Of a stretch of DNA of 64,000 nucleotides, positions 1-8,963 are shown piece after piece. The stretch's first letter is position 1. Every line of letters starts with the position of its first letter. Source of the stretch: Deferribacteraceae bacterium V6Fe1 (GTDB lineage Bacteria > Chrysiogenota > Deferribacteres > Deferribacterales > Deferrivibrionaceae); NCBI GenBank assembly GCA_022813675.1, contig CP063375.1, forward strand, positions 1,686,001 to 1,750,000, in the 5' to 3' direction. The translations under genes were made by a program, and so were the position numbers. The notes under the pieces were generated by a model, which saw only the letters and a list, made by a program, of their open reading frames with translations, ran no database searches and was not told the origin of the DNA.

Positions 1-813
1 CAGTTAGGTATTACTGTTGAAGCGCATCACCATGAAGTGGCTACCGGTGGCCAGTGTGAGATAGATGTCAAGTATGCTCCAATGGTTGAGCAAGCTGACA
101 ATATGCAGCTTTATAAGTATGTCGTAAAAAATGTTGCAAGAATGCATGGTAAAACTGTAACTTTTATGCCAAAGCCGATGTTTGGTGACAATGGTAGTGG
201 TATGCACTGCCATCAATCCCTTTGGAAGGATGGAAAGCCTCTTTTTGCCGGTGATGAATATGCAGGGCTTAGTGAGTTAGGCTTATATTACATCGGTGGA
301 ATTATCAAGCATGCCAAAGCAATTGCTGCTTTCACCAACCCAACTACAAATTCTTATAAGAGGCTTGTTCCGGGGTATGAAGCACCTGTAAATCTTGCTT
401 ATTCATCAAGAAACAGAAGTGCTGCATTAAGAATTCCTATGTATAGCAATTCACCTAAAGCAAAAAGGGTTGAGGTTAGATTCCCTGACCCATCATGCAA
501 CCCATATCTTGCTTTTACTGCAATGCTTATGGCAGGGCTTGATGGAATTGAAAATAAGATTGATCCGGGTGAACCTATGGATAAAAACCTCTACGATCTT
601 GATCCGATTGAACTTTTAAATGTACCTCAGATGCCGAAAAGCCTTGATGAAGCACTTGATGCTCTTGAAAAAGACCATGAATTTTTGCTTAAAGGTGATG
701 TATTTACTGAGGATGTTATCTCTACATGGATATCTTACAAGAGGGAAAATGAATGTGCTCCAGTAAACATGAGGGTACATCCTTACGAGTTTAAGCTTTA
801 CTATGACTGTTAA
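1..813 (+). CDS. glnA: Type I glutamine synthetase, C-terminal part (5' end outside window)
   Basis: ATP-dependent condensation of glutamate and ammonia to glutamine, the main ammonia assimilation step. The reading frame is open from base 1, so the apparent GTG at 37 is internal. About 270 residues are present of a family length near 440-470. Visible are the [10 protein letters not shown] segment near the fragment start, the [12 protein letters not shown] glutamate-binding segment, and the [10 protein letters not shown] and [10 protein letters not shown] substrate and nucleotide segments. A KNLYDL stretch matches the site where the tyrosine of GSI-beta enzymes is adenylylated, so covalent control is possible; no adenylyltransferase gene lies in the window. 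The stop codon falls inside the start of the next gene. Confidence 0.95.
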   Translation, partial: QLGITVEAHHHEVATGGQCEIDVKYAPMVEQADNMQLYKYVVKNVARMHGKTVTFMPKPMFGDNGSGMHCHQSLWKDGKPLFAGDEYAGLSELGLYYIGGIIKHAKAIAAFTNPTTNSYKRLVPGYEAPVNLAYSSRNRSAALRIPMYSNSPKAKRVEVRFPDPSCNPYLAFTAMLMAGLDGIENKIDPGEPMDKNLYDLDPIELLNVPQMPKSLDEALDALEKDHEFLLKGDVFTEDVISTWISYKRENECAPVNMRVHPYEFKLYYDC

Positions 814-1627
814 TGAGTCATTAGAAATAGTAATATTGGCTGATAATTATGTTGATAAACCCATGCTTGTTGCTGAGCATGGGTTTTCTTGCTTAATTGA
901 ATATAACGGGCTTAATATTTTATTTGATGCAGGGCAGGGCTTTAGCCTAAGAAATAATTTTAAAAAACTTTGTAATGATAAAAAAATAGACTTTGCTGTT
1001 TTAAGCCACGGACATTATGACCATTCTGACGGTTTTAAAGATTTTGATGTATCATCTTTAGATATTTATGCACATAAAAAAGTTTTTGCTGAACATTTGA
1101 GAAAAGGTGAGGATGATTTTGAATTTATAGGTGTTGATAAAACTGTTTTGAATAGTAAAAAATATAATTTTATCTTAAACGAAAATTTTTGCGAGATAAA
1201 GAAATATATCTTTTTGTCAGGGGCTATCGACAGGGTGAATGAGTTTGATGTTGATAAGAATCTTTATTTAAAAACGGAGAATGGTATTTCAAAAGATAAT
1301 TTCCCTGATGAGCAATATTTGGTAATAAAAACTTCAAAAGGGCTTGTAATTTTTACCGGCTGCTCTCATTCAGGCATTGAAAACATTATTTTGGATATTA
1401 AAAGAAAAATTAAGGAAACTCCAATCTATGCAGTAATTGGTGGATTTCATCTTTTTCGTTCATCCGACAATGAAATTATGAAAGTTGCAGACTTTCTTTT
1501 GGAATTAGAGGTAAAAATTATAATAACAGGACATTGTACAGGGATTAATGGGTTTCTTATTTTAAAAAATATTTTAAAAGACAAAGTATTGTTTTCAAAG
1601 GTTGGTCTTAAGTTAAAGATTATTTAG
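803..1627 (+). CDS. MBL-fold metallohydrolase, DHPMP-synthase-like (COG1237 type)
   Basis: Metallo-beta-lactamase fold protein of 274 residues. The metal-binding motif S-H-G-H-Y-D-H lies at residues 68-74 (His69, His71, Asp73, His74). Further ligands are suggested by TGCSHSG, by GGFHLF and by TGHCTG near the C-terminus. This layout matches the family annotated as 7,8-dihydropterin-6-methyl-4-(beta-D-ribofuranosyl)-aminobenzene-5'-phosphate synthase; the real substrate in bacteria is not established. It starts 11 nt inside glnA and has no clear Shine-Dalgarno, so translation is probably coupled to glnA. Its 3' end overlaps the convergent GGDEF gene by 8 nt. Confidence 0.8.
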   Translation: MTVNESLEIVILADNYVDKPMLVAEHGFSCLIEYNGLNILFDAGQGFSLRNNFKKLCNDKKIDFAVLSHGHYDHSDGFKDFDVSSLDIYAHKKVFAEHLRKGEDDFEFIGVDKTVLNSKKYNFILNENFCEIKKYIFLSGAIDRVNEFDVDKNLYLKTENGISKDNFPDEQYLVIKTSKGLVIFTGCSHSGIENIILDIKRKIKETPIYAVIGGFHLFRSSDNEIMKVADFLLELEVKIIITGHCTGINGFLILKNILKDKVLFSKVGLKLKII

Positions 1628-3335
1628 TATCTAAAGTGATGCAGTTTTTTCCTGATTTCTTAGATTCATAAAGCATTTTATCTACACGTCTTAAAAGTGA
1701 ATCGTAAGTCTCATTTAATTTTTTGAATGCTACTCCGAAACTTGCTGTAATTTTACTGTTTTCAAGTGGTTTGTCCCATTTGGTGTTTTCTATTGCATTT
1801 CTAATCCTCTCAGCAAGTGACATAATTGTTTTTTCTGTTTCATTGATTGTCATTATTAAAAACTCTTCACCACCAAATCGTGTGACAACATCCCCCTCTC
1901 TGGTATATTTTCGCAATATGTCACCAATCTTTTTTAATACAATATCCCCTATATCGTGTCCGAATGTATCGTTAACATATTTAAAATCATCTATATCCAG
2001 CATAACAAACGATACACTATCTATCTTTTTCCTATCATGAAGGGCAAAAATACGTTTTATAGTTTCAGATAAGTAATGTCTGCTATGACATCCTGTCAGG
2101 TGGTCGAATGTTGACAGCTTATAATACCTATCTTTTTCTTTTTCCAAGTTTATTCTTATAAACTCTCTTTCAAGTGCAACCTCAAAAAGCTTAGCTGTTT
2201 TTATAAGAATACTTTTAACTTCATCAGTAAGTTCAGAAGTTTCTGTTAAATTTATCTTTATAAAACCTACCAATGACTCTGATGAGTCAAAAATAGAAAT
2301 GAAGAGTTGATCATTATTTATGAAGATTTCATCCGGTTTGTTAGATTTATTACTATTTCCTAACATTGCCAACAATTCATCAATATCCGTAATTTCATCC
2401 CATACTAATCTGTTGGCACTAAAGGAGAAATGTTTATCATTAAAGTATACATAATATGTAACTTCATTAACATTTAGGAGATAGTTTATTTCATAGGAAA
2501 TAAATTTCACAAGCTCTGAAAATGTCTTATATGTTGCCATTGATTGTAAGAGTCTTGATAGATAAATATTAAGTTTTCTTAGTTTTTCTATTTCGGAGTT
2601 TGTTTGTGTCAACAAAAACAACCCACAGTCTAAGTTTTTAAGGCTTGCAATAATCGGTTTAATCAGATTCTTTTTTATGATTGAGCCATGCTGAGGAGCA
2701 ATCATTTCGATATCATATTTCTCTATTTTAGTTAAGTTGTGAAAAAGTATTTCTTTTGCTGGCATATAATGCTCGTGAAATGCTGAGATTGAATCAAAAT
2801 ACTTCATATCTTCAGCAAATAGGCTCCACTCTTCAGTAAATCCACCAAATAGGTCACTGGAAAAAAGAGTTTTTGTCTTTTTATCATAAGTGCAAAATGC
2901 CCCCGGGAAGTGACAATACGGAGTAAAGATAAACTCCAATTCCCTACCATCTGCATTCAACTTCCAATTATTTTTTTCAACACATTCAAATGGTATGTTA
3001 AGTCCATAATGTTTCAAAAGGGCTATAGCCCTCCAATGAGAAATGATTACAGCATCATCTCTGTTTAATATTTCATTGATTGTATAAAGTGCCCCGGTAA
3101 TATCAGGGTCTTGATGATGACAGATAATATACTTGATATACGAAAATGGAATTATCTTTTCAATTTTATTAAGAGTTTCCTTAAAAGTAAGTTTTGAGCC
3201 GGGGTCAATTAATATTGAATTTTTGCCATTTTTAATGAGGTATACATGGCATTGAAAGGGGTCATCAGGCAGATTATGTCCCACCCAGTATATATCTTTT
3301 GCAATTTGTATCGGCTCATTTGAAGTAACTTTCAT
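1620..3335 (-). CDS. Diiron ODP-type MBL sensor domain fused to a diguanylate cyclase (GGDEF)
   Basis: A 571-residue two-part protein without membrane segments. Residues about 1-240 form a metallo-beta-lactamase domain like that of flavodiiron proteins: HHQDPD in place of the usual HxExDH, then CHFPGAF, SSDLFGG and APQHGS, which supply the remaining His and Asp ligands. The middle (about 250-390) looks like a GAF-like linker. The C-terminus is a GGDEF domain with GGEEF, which should be active, and an RxxD inhibitory site (REGD) five residues before it. Related ODP domains are oxygen or iron sensors, so oxygen-controlled c-di-GMP synthesis is the likely role (inference). No rubredoxin or flavodoxin domain is present, which argues against an oxygen reductase. 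Confidence 0.85.
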   Translation of the reverse strand: MKVTSNEPIQIAKDIYWVGHNLPDDPFQCHVYLIKNGKNSILIDPGSKLTFKETLNKIEKIIPFSYIKYIICHHQDPDITGALYTINEILNRDDAVIISHWRAIALLKHYGLNIPFECVEKNNWKLNADGRELEFIFTPYCHFPGAFCTYDKKTKTLFSSDLFGGFTEEWSLFAEDMKYFDSISAFHEHYMPAKEILFHNLTKIEKYDIEMIAPQHGSIIKKNLIKPIIASLKNLDCGLFLLTQTNSEIEKLRKLNIYLSRLLQSMATYKTFSELVKFISYEINYLLNVNEVTYYVYFNDKHFSFSANRLVWDEITDIDELLAMLGNSNKSNKPDEIFINNDQLFISIFDSSESLVGFIKINLTETSELTDEVKSILIKTAKLFEVALEREFIRINLEKEKDRYYKLSTFDHLTGCHSRHYLSETIKRIFALHDRKKIDSVSFVMLDIDDFKYVNDTFGHDIGDIVLKKIGDILRKYTREGDVVTRFGGEEFLIMTINETEKTIMSLAERIRNAIENTKWDKPLENSKITASFGVAFKKLNETYDSLLRRVDKMLYESKKSGKNCITLDTK

Positions 3336-3432
3336 ACTTAATATTATTATAAGATTAGCAATATTGCAAATGAAAGTTATGAATTATTATTTTAATAAGG
3401 TATGTTAGCAAATAATTAGAGCGTGTTTTAGA

Positions 3433-4404
3433 TTAATTAAAAAATGTGTTCAATATATCAAAAAATTCTTTGTCTGTTTTTGAGTCATAAACCTTTTTTC
3501 TAAAATCACTTGAATTGACAAATCCTTTTGAAAACCAGACGGCAAGCCTTCTCACAACATCAAGATAGTATTTTTCACCTCTGTATTCTTTTTCATATGC
3601 GGCTATTTCTAATATAAGGTCATAAAGCTCCTTTTTATTAGGAGAATATTCTTCAGGATAAGATTTGATAGTCTTAAATATCCAAGGTGCCTTCATCATC
3701 TTTCTTCCAATCATTATCCCGTCTACACCAGTTTTTTTCATCTTTTTATAGCTTTCATAATCCACAACATTACCATTGCCTATGATAATTATTTTTGAAA
3801 GCCGGACAATCTCTGCTATTTTATCATAGTGAATATCCCCTGAAAAAAGTTCCGCCTTTGTCCTACCGTGAATTGTGAGTGCATCGATCCCTTCATTGTG
3901 GCAAATATTTAAAATCTCTTTGTAGACAAAATTATCTTTTTCGTAACCAAGTCTTGTTTTTAAAGATATAGGTTTGTCGGTAGATTTTCTAAGAGAAGTA
4001 ATAATTGCTTGTAAATTTTTCAAATCTTTTAAGTGGTATGCACCTGAGCCTGATTTTATTACCTTTTTTACAGGGCAACCGGCGTTAATGTCATATCCAT
4101 CAGCATCAAATTTATCTTCAAGGATTTTTACAGACTCGGCAAAAGATTGAGGATTTTTGCCAAAAAGTTGAATTATTATGGGTTTGTCTAAGTCAGTGAT
4201 TTTAGCAAGTTTTAAAGACTTGTCTATATCCCTTGAAACCCCTTCCGTTGAAACCATTTCAGTGAAAATAAGTCCGTCAAAAAATTTTCTTACAATTTTT
4301 CTGAAAGGTATATTTGTAATACCGGCCATAGGGGCAGCCACAAGGTCATTTTTAGCAAGTATCTCTTTATAAAAGTTGCGGTTAGAAGAGTTTGATATTT
4401 TCAT
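3433..4404 (-). CDS. dus: tRNA-dihydrouridine synthase, DusB type
   Basis: FMN-dependent reduction of specific uridines in tRNA to dihydrouridine. The N-terminus carries the APMAG-x-T-N-x-PFR phosphate-binding segment. The catalytic cysteine lies in DINAGCPVKKV, and a TIHGRTKAELFSG segment and IGNGNV follow in TIM-barrel order. The family length (about 320) is matched. An ATG at 4404 is used here; an in-frame TTG at 4413 would add three residues. It is the last gene of the eleven-gene run and starts inside tsaD, so the pair is probably translated together. Confidence 0.9.
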   Translation of the reverse strand: MKISNSSNRNFYKEILAKNDLVAAPMAGITNIPFRKIVRKFFDGLIFTEMVSTEGVSRDIDKSLKLAKITDLDKPIIIQLFGKNPQSFAESVKILEDKFDADGYDINAGCPVKKVIKSGSGAYHLKDLKNLQAIITSLRKSTDKPISLKTRLGYEKDNFVYKEILNICHNEGIDALTIHGRTKAELFSGDIHYDKIAEIVRLSKIIIIGNGNVVDYESYKKMKKTGVDGIMIGRKMMKAPWIFKTIKSYPEEYSPNKKELYDLILEIAAYEKEYRGEKYYLDVVRRLAVWFSKGFVNSSDFRKKVYDSKTDKEFFDILNTFFN

Positions 4405-5368
4405 CTCTGTCAAATGCTTTTGATTTGAAACCCATAAAAATTCTTTTATTGAAAAATTTATAAGCAGTATATGCTACCATTACACCATTGTCAGTGCAAA
4501 GTCCTCTGGATGGAAAGAATACTTTAATGTTTTTTAGCTCATTTTGAAGTCTTTTCCTTAAATATCCGTTACAAGCAACGCCACCTGCAACTACAAGTTT
4601 TGAAAATTTTTGATTTTTATAGGCAAGCCTAACTTTATGTATAAGTGTATCTACTGCTGTTTTTTGAAATGAAGCTGAAATATCTTCTTTGGTATACTTT
4701 TCTAAGTTATAAGAATTTATGACAGAAGTTTTCAGTCCGCTAAAGCTAAAGTTTAGTTCATTTTTCATAGCTATCGGGTAACTTATTTTTGTTTCATCAC
4801 CAAGTGAGGCATTTTTTTCTATTTCTGGCCCGCCGGGATAGCCAAATCCAAGAGTTTTTGAAATTTTGTCAAATGTTTCACCAATTGCATCATCTATAGT
4901 TTTTGAGATAAGAGTAAAAGCATAAGATTTAGAAACATGAAATAGATGCGTGTGTCCTCCTGAAATTACAAGTGCCGCATATGGGGGAGTTAAATCTTCA
5001 TTTTCAATTTCACCTGACAGTATATGGGCGGTCAAGTGGTTTACCGGAATAAGCGGTTTTTTTAATGTATAGCTCAAACCTTTTGCGAATGATACGCCCA
5101 CAAAGAGCGCTCCAATAAGCCCCGGAGAGTTTGTTACGCCTATTAAGTCAATATCATTTACAGATATCTTTGCATCATTTATAACTTCTTCTACAATAGG
5201 TCTAATTTTCAAAGCATGATTTCTTGAAGCTACCTCAGGGACTACTCCTCCAAATTTTTTGTGAATATCTGCCTGAGAGAATATTTTCGCAGAAAGTATA
5301 TTTTTACCACTATCTATTATAGATGCGGATGTTTCATCACAGGAAGTTTCTATACCAAGCGTTATCAA
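4382..5368 (-). CDS. tsaD: tRNA N6-threonylcarbamoyladenosine transferase TsaD
   Basis: Transfers the threonylcarbamoyl group to A37 of ANN-decoding tRNAs (t6A). It has 328 residues and an ASKHA-type fold. The N-terminal LGIETSCDETSAS signature, the NHLTAHILSGE metal-binding histidines, ISGGHTHLF and the VAGGVACNGYLR segment are all present. The family always starts a few residues before the ETSCDE motif, which makes the TTG at 5368 the real start; it overlaps the TGA of the deacetylase gene by 4 nt. Its biosynthetic partner Sua5/TsaC is encoded at 34224-34820. TsaB and TsaE are not in the window. Confidence 0.95.
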   Translation of the reverse strand: MITLGIETSCDETSASIIDSGKNILSAKIFSQADIHKKFGGVVPEVASRNHALKIRPIVEEVINDAKISVNDIDLIGVTNSPGLIGALFVGVSFAKGLSYTLKKPLIPVNHLTAHILSGEIENEDLTPPYAALVISGGHTHLFHVSKSYAFTLISKTIDDAIGETFDKISKTLGFGYPGGPEIEKNASLGDETKISYPIAMKNELNFSFSGLKTSVINSYNLEKYTKEDISASFQKTAVDTLIHKVRLAYKNQKFSKLVVAGGVACNGYLRKRLQNELKNIKVFFPSRGLCTDNGVMVAYTAYKFFNKRIFMGFKSKAFDRDENIKLF

Positions 5369-6522
5369 TTTGCCAAAACCTCATTTACCGTTGAAAATTT
5401 TATTCCTTTCTTTTCAAGCTCAGGTAAATAGCTCATTAAAACTTTTACCGTTGTTGGGCGCAAGTGTCCAATCATAATAACTTTTTTTTCTTTTTCAAGA
5501 AGATTTATACCTTTATTAATTTTATCTTTTATATAGTCAGCATCATCTACATTATCTATAAAGACATTATTAATTCCGCAATAAGTCATATAGTCTTTAC
5601 AAACATCGTAAGCTACAGTGTTTTTTGCAGTATGACTGTCAACAAATGTGTCGGTATACTTTTTAAGATATTTTAATACCTGTTTCATCTTTTGTGTATT
5701 TTCTGTAAGGGCTGAGCCCATATGGTTATTTGCTCCGTCAACTTTACCAAGTCGTTCGATATCTTTTTTAATTATTATATTGATAAGTGATTCCGGCGTA
5801 TTTAAAAGTATTGCACCTTTTCCCGGGTCGGTTGATGGGTAAGACTTTGGCTGCATTGGCAAATGTAGAAAAAGCTCTTTTTTATATTTCTTTACCATTT
5901 CTGCGGTTTCTCTATCGTATTGAGTGAATGGAATTACGGAGAGAGTAATTTTATATGGAGTTTTAAGTATTTCCTCTGCCAAATCAAGACTGTTTCCTGC
6001 ATCATCAAGGATAATGGCTATTTTATGCTTATCATTCTTTATATTCTCAGAAGTTTCACTTTGAAGATTATTATTATTTGTATTTTTGTATGCAGTAAAT
6101 GGTATTATAAGTACTTTGAAAGCAGGAGAATTATTTTTATAAAAAAGTAAATCTGAATTGTCATTAAATCCGTTTTCATTGGCTAATGATATAACCGCCT
6201 GTCTTATACCGTAAATTTGATTTTCAGGGATAGTAAGCTCAAAAGTTATAACGTTATTTTCCACATACTTCTTAAAATGATCTTTATCCAGCTCATAGTC
6301 AAACAAAAGCAGTTTTATCCTGTTTTCAATAAGTGTAATATCCTTTTTTAGAGTGTTAGCCTTGGTAACTTCAGATTTTAGGTTACTGACTTTCAGGTTA
6401 ATAATTGAAAAGATAATAACAAGAAGTAGCAGAAAAAAAGTTCCGCCGACGATGAGCCCCGGCGGAATTTTGAAAGATTTTTTTCTTGTTCTCTTTGTGT
6501 TGCTTTTAGCTTTTCTGGGCAT
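5365..6522 (-). CDS. Divergent polysaccharide deacetylase (YibQ family)
   Basis: A 385-residue membrane-anchored protein: a lysine/arginine-rich cytoplasmic start, one membrane segment at about residues 20-45, a coiled linker, then a periplasmic NodB-like barrel from about residue 165. The barrel begins KIAIILDDAGNS and continues through TLSVIPF, LFLHLPMQP, NNHMGSALT and DSHTA. This is the YibQ/DUF610 divergent polysaccharide deacetylase pattern. The E. coli relative sits next to envC, as here one gene away from an envC-like gene, so a cell-wall or septum role is likely, although the substrate is unknown. It overlaps both ctpA and tsaD. Confidence 0.85.
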   Translation of the reverse strand: MPRKAKSNTKRTRKKSFKIPPGLIVGGTFFLLLLVIIFSIINLKVSNLKSEVTKANTLKKDITLIENRIKLLLFDYELDKDHFKKYVENNVITFELTIPENQIYGIRQAVISLANENGFNDNSDLLFYKNNSPAFKVLIIPFTAYKNTNNNNLQSETSENIKNDKHKIAIILDDAGNSLDLAEEILKTPYKITLSVIPFTQYDRETAEMVKKYKKELFLHLPMQPKSYPSTDPGKGAILLNTPESLINIIIKKDIERLGKVDGANNHMGSALTENTQKMKQVLKYLKKYTDTFVDSHTAKNTVAYDVCKDYMTYCGINNVFIDNVDDADYIKDKINKGINLLEKEKKVIMIGHLRPTTVKVLMSYLPELEKKGIKFSTVNEVLAN

Positions 6523-7804
6523 ATATAATAAGTCCTTTTAGTATATCTATAGCTGTTTTAAGTTGAATATCATCGTCTAAATTTTCAGCTGTGCTGTTAT
6601 CTAAATTACTTTCAGTTTTGTTATCAAGCTTTTGTTCTGCTTCACCGATTAGGTGATTTTCCAAATCGCTTTCTTTAAAAGAAAAGTGAGATTCAGTGTA
6701 AACAATCTTCCCTGTACCGATTTCAATATCAGGTTTTATCCCCACACCTTGGATAGATCTTCCATTTGGTGTATAATATCTTGCAGTAGTAAGCTTTATA
6801 GCTGAGCCATCGGCAAGGGGGATTATTGTTTGAACAGAAGCTTTACCAAAGCTTGTTTGTCCTATAATTATTGCCCTCTTATAATCCTGTAATGCACCGG
6901 CTACTATTTCAGACGCTGAAGCACTCCCTTCGTTAATTAAAACAACAAGAGGGGTTTTTGAGTCAAAATCATTAAAGGCAGAAGTTTTTAAATGGTTTTC
7001 TTTCCCGTCCCTGTCTTTAGTAAATACTACAGTTTTGCCTGAAGGTAAAAATAAGTTAGAAACATTTACCGCCTCAGTTAAAAGACCGCCGGGGTTATTT
7101 CTAAGGTCTAAAACTATCCCTTTATAATTTTCCTTGGAAAGTTTTTTTAGGGCATCTTTTATTTCATTTGATGCATCTTCCTTAAAACTTGTTAATCTAA
7201 CATACGCAATATTGTCTATCATTTTACTTTTAACGGCTTGTATTTTAATGATAGCCCGTGTGATAGTAACATCAAAAGGTTTTTCCACACCACTTCTTAG
7301 GATTGTGACAGTGACCTTTGTCCCTGGTTTTCCTCTTAATTTTTTCACCGCTTCGTCAAGGGTAATATTTGCAGTGGACTTACCATCTATTTTAATTATT
7401 TTATCCCCGGCTTTAATACCTGCTTTGTAGGCAGGTGTGTCCTCAATAGGGGAAATAACAGTCAGCACCTTATCTTTCATCCCAATTGTGATGCCTAGAC
7501 CGCCAAATTCACCTTTAGTTTCTACTTTAAACTCTTTGTATGTTTCCTTATCCAAGTAGCTTGAGTGAGGGTCAAGATTTTGTAACATCCCTTGAATAGC
7601 ACCACTAATAAGGTCTTTTAGCTCTACATCCTCTACATAATATTTATCAATTATGCTTAGTGCGTCAGAGAAGTTTTCAAGTTGCTGGAATCGGTTTTCA
7701 TTTTTTGCATAAACATTTGATATTTTAATTGTAAGGGCGCCCATTATGAAAGCAATAACTGCTATCAAACTTAAAAATACGGGTAAAAGTTTTTTTCTAA
7801 TCAT
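6506..7804 (-). CDS. ctpA: C-terminal processing protease, S41 family
   Basis: Periplasmic serine protease of 432 residues that cleaves substrates from their C-termini. An uncleaved or signal-anchor hydrophobic segment lies at residues 1-30. A PDZ domain (about 95-170, with the GGLGI carboxylate-binding loop) is followed by the S41 core. The catalytic serine is in NEGSASASEI and the lysine in FGKASVQ, which gives a complete Ser-Lys dyad; TARYYTPNGRSIQGVGI-type sequence follows. The tail is acidic and Asn-rich. Such proteases trim peptidoglycan hydrolases and lipoproteins. Its position directly behind ftsEX and the envC-like gene suggests that it controls the same wall-cutting machinery. Confidence 0.95.
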   Translation of the reverse strand: MIRKKLLPVFLSLIAVIAFIMGALTIKISNVYAKNENRFQQLENFSDALSIIDKYYVEDVELKDLISGAIQGMLQNLDPHSSYLDKETYKEFKVETKGEFGGLGITIGMKDKVLTVISPIEDTPAYKAGIKAGDKIIKIDGKSTANITLDEAVKKLRGKPGTKVTVTILRSGVEKPFDVTITRAIIKIQAVKSKMIDNIAYVRLTSFKEDASNEIKDALKKLSKENYKGIVLDLRNNPGGLLTEAVNVSNLFLPSGKTVVFTKDRDGKENHLKTSAFNDFDSKTPLVVLINEGSASASEIVAGALQDYKRAIIIGQTSFGKASVQTIIPLADGSAIKLTTARYYTPNGRSIQGVGIKPDIEIGTGKIVYTESHFSFKESDLENHLIGEAEQKLDNKTESNLDNSTAENLDDDIQLKTAIDILKGLIIYAQKS

Positions 7805-8963
7805 TCGTACCTCCGTTAGCGATTAACCACTTCTCAGGGTCAACTGCAGTATCCTGTTTTCTTATTTCAAAGTAAAGATAGGGAGAAATATCTTTCACGT
7901 CAACATCAATTAAACCTATCTTTTCATTAACTTTAACTTTCTGATCAATAGTAACAAAAATTTCATCCAATCCGGCATAAAGTGTATAGAAGAATTCGTC
8001 ATGTTTTACAATAACAATGTTGCCATACCCCCTTACCCAATCAACATACTTTACAACACCATCAAATACAGATTTCACATATCCTTCGTCTTCTATCTTG
8101 ATTTTTATCCCTTTTATAAAGACTTCACCATTAAAATCATTAATTTTTTTGGGTCCATAGTGCTCAATCACTTTACCGGTAGCAGGCCAGGGGAGCTTAC
8201 CTTTGGATTTGAAGAAACTGCTTTCAGAAAACTGTGTGCCCCCTTCTTTTTCAATTTGAGGTTTAATTTTTTCCAACTTACTTTGTAATTCATTGTGCTT
8301 TTCATTTAGGAGTTTAATGTATTCCTTTTTACTCTCTTCATCCTCTTGCAATATTTTCGATAGTTGACTAAGCTTTATTTTCTCATTTTTCAAATCATTT
8401 AATGTAGTTTCTTTTAATGCCAAAATTCTTTGTAGGGCATTATTTCTAAGCTCCAATTCAACTTTGAGTGAGTTTATTTGATTTTTTTTGCCATTTATTT
8501 CGGCAATTTTTTCTTTGATTTTTATGTTTATTTTCTCAACTATCTCCATATTTTTTATAAGGGTGTAAAAATCTTTGGAAAATAAAAGTATTTTTATTGA
8601 AGTAATATTTCTGTTATCTATAAGATAAATATTAAATTTTTCAATTTGTTTTGAAAGTATGTTGATATCATTGTCTAAAATCATTATTTTCTCTTCAATT
8701 TCGTTGATTTGTTGGTTAAGTTTTTTTAAACTGATAGAAGTGACCCTTACTGTTTCCTCTTGTGAGGCTATCTTTTTTTGTAATGCATCTATTTTTGATA
8801 TTAGGTTTTTTTTAGAGTTTTCAATATCTTTTAGATATTTATTTTGTTCTTTAATATCCTTTTGTAGTTGGTTTATATAATTTTCGTATGTGGCAAAATC
8901 GTCGATAACATTTGCATTTGCTACAGAGCAAAATAATAAAATAAAAAACAGGACTTTAGTCAT
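7797..8963 (-). CDS. envC: EnvC-like murein hydrolase activator (degenerate LytM domain)
   Basis: A 388-residue exported protein: signal peptide at residues 1-18, then a long coiled coil to about residue 235, then a LytM/M23 domain. The M23 metal ligands are missing: the usual HLHFEIR is YLYFEIR, and no HxxxD is seen in the first strand. This is the same decay that turns E. coli EnvC into an activator of amidases rather than an enzyme. Coiled coil plus degenerate LytM plus adjacency to ftsEX fits the FtsEX-EnvC system, in which ATP hydrolysis by FtsE is passed through FtsX to the coiled coil. No amidase gene is visible nearby. Confidence 0.88.
   Translation of the reverse strand: MTKVLFFILLFCSVANANVIDDFATYENYINQLQKDIKEQNKYLKDIENSKKNLISKIDALQKKIASQEETVRVTSISLKKLNQQINEIEEKIMILDNDINILSKQIEKFNIYLIDNRNITSIKILLFSKDFYTLIKNMEIVEKINIKIKEKIAEINGKKNQINSLKVELELRNNALQRILALKETTLNDLKNEKIKLSQLSKILQEDEESKKEYIKLLNEKHNELQSKLEKIKPQIEKEGGTQFSESSFFKSKGKLPWPATGKVIEHYGPKKINDFNGEVFIKGIKIKIEDEGYVKSVFDGVVKYVDWVRGYGNIVIVKHDEFFYTLYAGLDEIFVTIDQKVKVNEKIGLIDVDVKDISPYLYFEIRKQDTAVDPEKWLIANGGTND

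Noticed and set aside
37-813. A complete short gene starting at the GTG at 37
   Set aside because: The frame is open to base 1 and encodes conserved glutamine synthetase residues before 37, so the gene begins outside the window.
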